A DNA stretch of 10,365 bases from SLSG01 sp041690235. GTDB taxonomy: Bacteria > Bacteroidota > Bacteroidia > Bacteroidales > UBA7960. This document shows positions 7,833-10,365 of this stretch, piece by piece. Each line of letters begins with the position of its first letter. Position 1 is the stretch's first letter. The position numbers and the translations under genes were made by a program. The notes under the pieces were generated by a model. It did no database searches. It saw nothing but the letters and a program-made list of their open reading frames with translations, and had not been told where the DNA came from. The stretch covers positions 1-10,365 of the forward strand of contig JAWLHS010000069.1 of the NCBI GenBank assembly GCA_041690235.1, written 5' to 3'.

Positions 7833-8840
7833 TCATGATTCGGCCCGAAGGTATTCTTCCAGCTTATCCACCATCCACCTGGGTCCCGTATAAAAGGGTG
7901 AACGCTGGTGCAGGGACTCCGGGTTGATCCCCATGATGCGCCTGGATCCATCCGTTGCCTTGCCCCCGGCCTGTTCTGCAATAAATGCGATGGGCTTGCA
8001 CTCGTACAACAGCCTGAGTTTTCCCCTGGGGTTTTTGGCCGTTTCGGGATACAGGAAGATTCCCCCTTTGATCAGGTTGCGGTGAAAATCAGCAACCAGG
8101 GATCCGATGTAGCGAGAGGTAAAGGGGCGAAAGCTGGCGTCATCCTCTTCCTGGCAGTATTTGATGTATTTTTTCACTCCCGGTGGAAAATGGATGTAAT
8201 TGCCCTCGTTGACTGAGTAAATGCTTGCTGCTTCAGGAAATTGCATATCCGGGTGTGACAAACAAAAGATACCCACCGAGGGGTCCAGGGTGAATCCGTT
8301 AACGCCTTTGCCTGTGGTGTAAACAAGCATGGTGGAGGAGCCGTAGATAACATAACCGGCCGCCACCAGGTTGACCCCCGGCTGCAACAAATCTTCCAGC
8401 GTGCCTCCCCCTGCTTCCGTTTTGCGGCGGTAAATGGAAAAAATGGTCCCGATCGATACGTTGGCTTCTATGTTGCTGCTTCCGTCGAGGGGGTCAATGG
8501 CAATGACGTATTTCCCCGATTCCGAGAATTCGTTGCGAAAGGAAATGACTTTCTCATTTTCTTCCGAGGCGATGGCGCAACACTCCCCACCTCCCTTCAG
8601 GGCGCCGATAAACATCTCGTTGGCAAAGACGTCCAGTTTTTTCTGGGCCTCTCCCTGGACGTTATCGCGCCCGACCGTACCAAGAATATCCACCAGTCCC
8701 GCGGCATTGATCTCCCGGTTTACGATTTTGGCAGCCGTGGCAATATCGTTGAGCAATCGGGTAAGGGCCCCTTTGGCATGGGGGTACTGGGATTGCCTTT
8801 CAATAATAAACTCGGTCAGGGTTTTAATTTTGTTTCGCAT
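7833..8840 (-). CDS. fbp: Fructose-1,6-bisphosphatase, class I
   Basis: The 335-residue protein is close in length to E. coli Fbp (332) and appears complete, with an ATG start at 8840. It hydrolyses fructose-1,6-bisphosphate to fructose-6-phosphate, the committing step of gluconeogenesis, in the cytoplasm. The metal and phosphate site IDPLDGSSNIE has its aspartates at 116 and 119, preceded by the acidic segment ASEENE that also contributes to metal binding in this family. The active-site signature GKLRLLYECKPIA at 273-285 fits the PROSITE-type FBPase pattern, and the C-terminal segment HQRSPFYTGP is also typical. The N-terminal segment before TRLLNDIATAAKIV is short, as in bacterial class I enzymes; whether AMP regulates it cannot be read from the sequence. 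It lies upstream of mfd, and a shared transcript is possible, but the functions are unrelated. I found no convincing TAnnTTTG box in its own upstream region. Confidence 0.97.
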   Translation of the reverse strand: MRNKIKTLTEFIIERQSQYPHAKGALTRLLNDIATAAKIVNREINAAGLVDILGTVGRDNVQGEAQKKLDVFANEMFIGALKGGGECCAIASEENEKVISFRNEFSESGKYVIAIDPLDGSSNIEANVSIGTIFSIYRRKTEAGGGTLEDLLQPGVNLVAAGYVIYGSSTMLVYTTGKGVNGFTLDPSVGIFCLSHPDMQFPEAASIYSVNEGNYIHFPPGVKKYIKYCQEEDDASFRPFTSRYIGSLVADFHRNLIKGGIFLYPETAKNPRGKLRLLYECKPIAFIAEQAGGKATDGSRRIMGINPESLHQRSPFYTGPRWMVDKLEEYLRAES

Positions 8841-8975
8841 AAATCAGGCACGTTTTTTGAGCATAATAATTCATATGCAAGTAAGCCATTTTTTTTTATT
8901 TAATCCTGTTTTTAAACCACTTCCCTAAAAAATCCTGGAACCCGGGCGATCCGAACCATCAATAATCTCCACAAA
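8841..8975. other. Divergent intergenic region between fbp and the T9SS cargo gene
   Basis: This 135-base region should hold the promoters of both fbp (minus) and the secreted-protein gene (plus). It contains a 9-base T-run at 8889-8897 in an AT-rich stretch, and a short imperfect dyad, GCATA-N8-TATGC, at 8861-8878. No exact TAnnTTTG element is seen on either strand, unlike the other promoter regions of the window. I can name no regulator or RNA here. Confidence 0.4.
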
Positions 8976-9974
8976 ATGAAATCTGAACCGCTACTTTCCC
9001 AACGAATTGTTCTGGCAGCCATACTGGTTTTTGTCATGTCAGGGGCCTTGCAGGGGCAAAGCCGGTTGAACCCGGCGGATGAATCCGACTCCCATTCTTC
9101 CCCCCGGGTGGCCGTTTTGTCATGGTCATCAGACGTGAACCCATGGCCTTTCAGGAAACTGGATGATGGCCTGGAGACCATCACCCCCGGGAACTGGCAC
9201 AATGCCACCGATATTGCCCGTTACATTCTACCCGAAGGCGGGGGTTATGTATTCGGCACCAACAGATACAACGACCTGGTCAAAGCACAGAAGTTCTGGC
9301 TGGAAGAAGAAATTGCGCTGGCCGGTGTGATCGTGTGGTTTTTCCATGTTGAATACGGAGGGGGGAGCCTGGACTTCAAGATTTGGGACATGAGCAAAGA
9401 TGATCCGGGGGAAGTGATCGTATCCAAAACCGTTTCCCTTTCGGAAATTAACGAAAGTGAGGACTTTGAGAATGCCTACTACCTTGCGTTTGATGAAGCT
9501 GTCTATCTTTCCGGAAATTACCTGGTCGGATTTGACATGCAGGATGTTCAGGGTTCAGAAATCGGCCTGGTCAGCTCGGTCGACGGAGATGGAGGCCTTT
9601 TGGGGCTTGCCATGGAGCAATGGGACAATTCTGTTTGGTATACGGTGCTGCAATCCTGGGGCCTGGACGTCGATCTGGCCATTTTCCCTGTGAAATATAC
9701 CGGGGAGGTACCCACCAGCGCGGGGGGTGACCTGCAGGTTTCGCCTGATCTGCATATTTTTCCCAACCCGGCCAGCGGCCTTTTGAATATTCAATCGGTA
9801 CTGGAGATGGATGAAGTCCGGATCCTGGACATGCTGGGAAAACCCGTTTTTTCAGCCCCCGCGGGAAACAGGAGATTGGAAGTGGATACAAGCGGTTTTT
9901 GGCCCGGTATTTATTTTGTGCAGGTCCTCACCGCCCAGGGGGTGATTACGAAACGGATTCAGGTCATCCGTTAG
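8976..9974 (+). CDS. Secreted protein with T9SS type A sorting domain, unknown module
   Basis: The 332-residue protein has three parts. A Sec signal peptide covers about 1-27 (hydrophobic core IVLAAILVFVMSGAL, likely cut just before or near QSRLN). Residues 45-242 form a module I cannot name, rich in beta-strand and aromatic residues, with segments such as GGGYVFGTNRYNDLVKAQKF (88-107), GGGSLDFKIWD (128-138) and YLSGNYLVGFDM (177-188). Residues 255-332 form the C-terminal type IX sorting domain: FPNPASGLLNI, then VRILDMLGKPVFS, then GIYFVQVLTAQGVITKRIQVIR without its ends changed. It should be exported through Sec to the periplasm and then moved by T9SS to the surface or medium, with the sorting domain removed. 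No catalytic motif of a known protease or glycosidase is visible; a carbohydrate- or surface-binding role is only a guess. The ATG at 8976 is chosen for the signal peptide; there is no clear Shine-Dalgarno, as is usual here. Its end overlaps convergent cinA by 11 bases. Confidence 0.88.
   Translation: MKSEPLLSQRIVLAAILVFVMSGALQGQSRLNPADESDSHSSPRVAVLSWSSDVNPWPFRKLDDGLETITPGNWHNATDIARYILPEGGGYVFGTNRYNDLVKAQKFWLEEEIALAGVIVWFFHVEYGGGSLDFKIWDMSKDDPGEVIVSKTVSLSEINESEDFENAYYLAFDEAVYLSGNYLVGFDMQDVQGSEIGLVSSVDGDGGLLGLAMEQWDNSVWYTVLQSWGLDVDLAIFPVKYTGEVPTSAGGDLQVSPDLHIFPNPASGLLNIQSVLEMDEVRILDMLGKPVFSAPAGNRRLEVDTSGFWPGIYFVQVLTAQGVITKRIQVIR
9952..9972. terminator. Small palindrome spanning two convergent gene ends, possible bidirectional terminator
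   Basis: AACGGAT at 9952-9958 and ATCCGTT at 9966-9972 are perfect inverted repeats of 7 bases around a 7-base loop. The palindrome covers the cinA stop (9964-9966) and runs into the stop of the secreted-protein gene (9972-9974), just where two convergent transcripts should end. There is no T-tract after the stem on either strand and the stem is short, so it may be a weak or incidental structure. Confidence 0.3.
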
Positions 9975-10365
9975 GGGACTCAGCTTCCAGAAAATCCTTT
10001 AACATGCCGAGGGCGGCCGTCCCTGCGCGGATAATATTCCGGTCGCGGGTGTCCCCAAACTGAAATCGTTTGCTCTTCAGGTTTTTTTTCCCGGCCACCG
10101 CAATCCATACCGTGCCCACCGGCTTCCCGGGTGTCCCCCCCGATGGTCCGGCTATTCCGGTCACCGCGGCGGCATAGTCGGCCTGCAGTTTGGTCCTGGC
10201 AGCCTTCGCCATTTGTTCCGCCACCTCCTGGCTGACCGCGCCGTGGGCAGCGATCAAAGCCGGGTCTACGCCCAGAAGCCTTTCTTTCAATTCGTTCGAA
10301 TAGGTAACGACCGAGCCTTTGAAGTAGGCCGAACTTCCTGCAATGCTGGTGATCCTGTGGGCAAT
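9964..10365 (-). CDS. cinA: CinA C-terminal domain, nicotinamide-nucleotide amidase (5' end cut by window edge)
   Basis: The frame is open from the right edge to a TGA at 9966-9964, giving 133 residues of a longer protein. It reads as the CinA C-terminal (PncC) domain: AHRITSIAGSSAYFKGSVV at 2-20 of the visible part, which in this family holds the catalytic serine, then TYSN at 21-24, and the glycine-rich segment TGIAGPSGGTPGKPVGTVW at 69-87. This domain deamidates nicotinamide mononucleotide to nicotinic acid mononucleotide, recycling pyridine nucleotides left by NAD-dependent DNA ligase and other enzymes. Many Bacteroidota have the full CinA of about 410-420 residues with an N-terminal MoaB/MogA-like domain; whether that is present lies outside the window. 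An internal TTG at 10290 is not the start, since strong homology extends upstream of it. The gene converges on the secreted-protein gene with an 11-base overlap. Confidence 0.92.
   Translation of the reverse strand: MAHRITSIAGSSAYFKGSVVTYSNELKERLLGVDPALIAAHGAVSQEVAEQMAKAARTKLQADYAAAVTGIAGPSGGTPGKPVGTVWIAVAGKKNLKSKRFQFGDTRDRNIIRAGTAALGMLKDFLEAESPNG

Noticed and set aside
8861..8878. GCATA-N8-TATGC dyad upstream of fbp as an operator
   Set aside because: The arms are only 5 bases, in AT-rich DNA where such matches are common, and no regulator gene is nearby.
8889..8897. T-run as a terminator
   Set aside because: No GC-rich stem precedes it, and it lies between divergent gene starts, where no transcript should end.
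1..10365. A defence system, mobile element or other undescribed gene cluster
   Set aside because: All seven protein genes are either recognisable core functions or a single T9SS cargo; there are no transposases, integrases, direct repeats, CRISPR-like arrays or tRNA-adjacent junctions, and codon and base use look even.

Overview
This window looks like an ordinary chromosomal segment of a member of the Bacteroidota, probably a Bacteroidales/Marinilabiliales-type or related environmental lineage. Four signs support this. One gene encodes a secreted protein with a C-terminal type IX secretion (T9SS type A) sorting domain. One encodes a lipoprotein form of the TamA/BamA family (TamL), which is typical of this phylum. 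Promoter-like sites match the Bacteroidetes consensus TTTG-N19-TAnnTTTG. Starts mostly lack strong Shine-Dalgarno sequences. The genes are tightly packed; the two largest gaps are about 135 to 140 bases, so no stretch above 300 bases lacks a gene.

Layout, left to right. (1) Positions 1-555, minus: the N-terminal part of an SF1B RecD/Dda-like DNA helicase, cut by the left edge. (2) 559-2895, minus: TamL, an outer-membrane Omp85-family lipoprotein; the helicase follows it after 3 bases, so the two are probably co-transcribed. (3) 3034-4437, plus: an alpha-D-phosphohexomutase, most likely phosphoglucosamine mutase (GlmM), diverging from tamL across a 138-base region with one candidate promoter each way. 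(4) 4434-7775, minus: Mfd, the transcription-repair coupling factor, converging on glmM with a 4-base overlap. (5) 7833-8840, minus: class I fructose-1,6-bisphosphatase, upstream of mfd in the same direction; mfd has a near-perfect promoter at the end of fbp. (6) 8976-9974, plus: a small T9SS cargo protein with one unrecognised beta-rich module. (7) 9964-10365, minus: the C-terminal CinA/PncC nicotinamide-nucleotide amidase domain, cut by the right edge and converging on the cargo gene with an 11-base overlap across a small palindrome.

The genes cover envelope biogenesis (TamL, GlmM, the T9SS cargo), DNA maintenance and repair (RecD-like helicase, Mfd), central carbon metabolism (Fbp) and cofactor salvage (CinA). 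They do not form one pathway. I saw no mobile element, CRISPR array, tRNA, rRNA, phage gene or defence cassette, and I do not think the window holds a new multi-gene system. The points most worth checking are the unknown module of the T9SS cargo, the archaeal-like sugar loop of the phosphohexomutase, and the promoter and start-site architecture.
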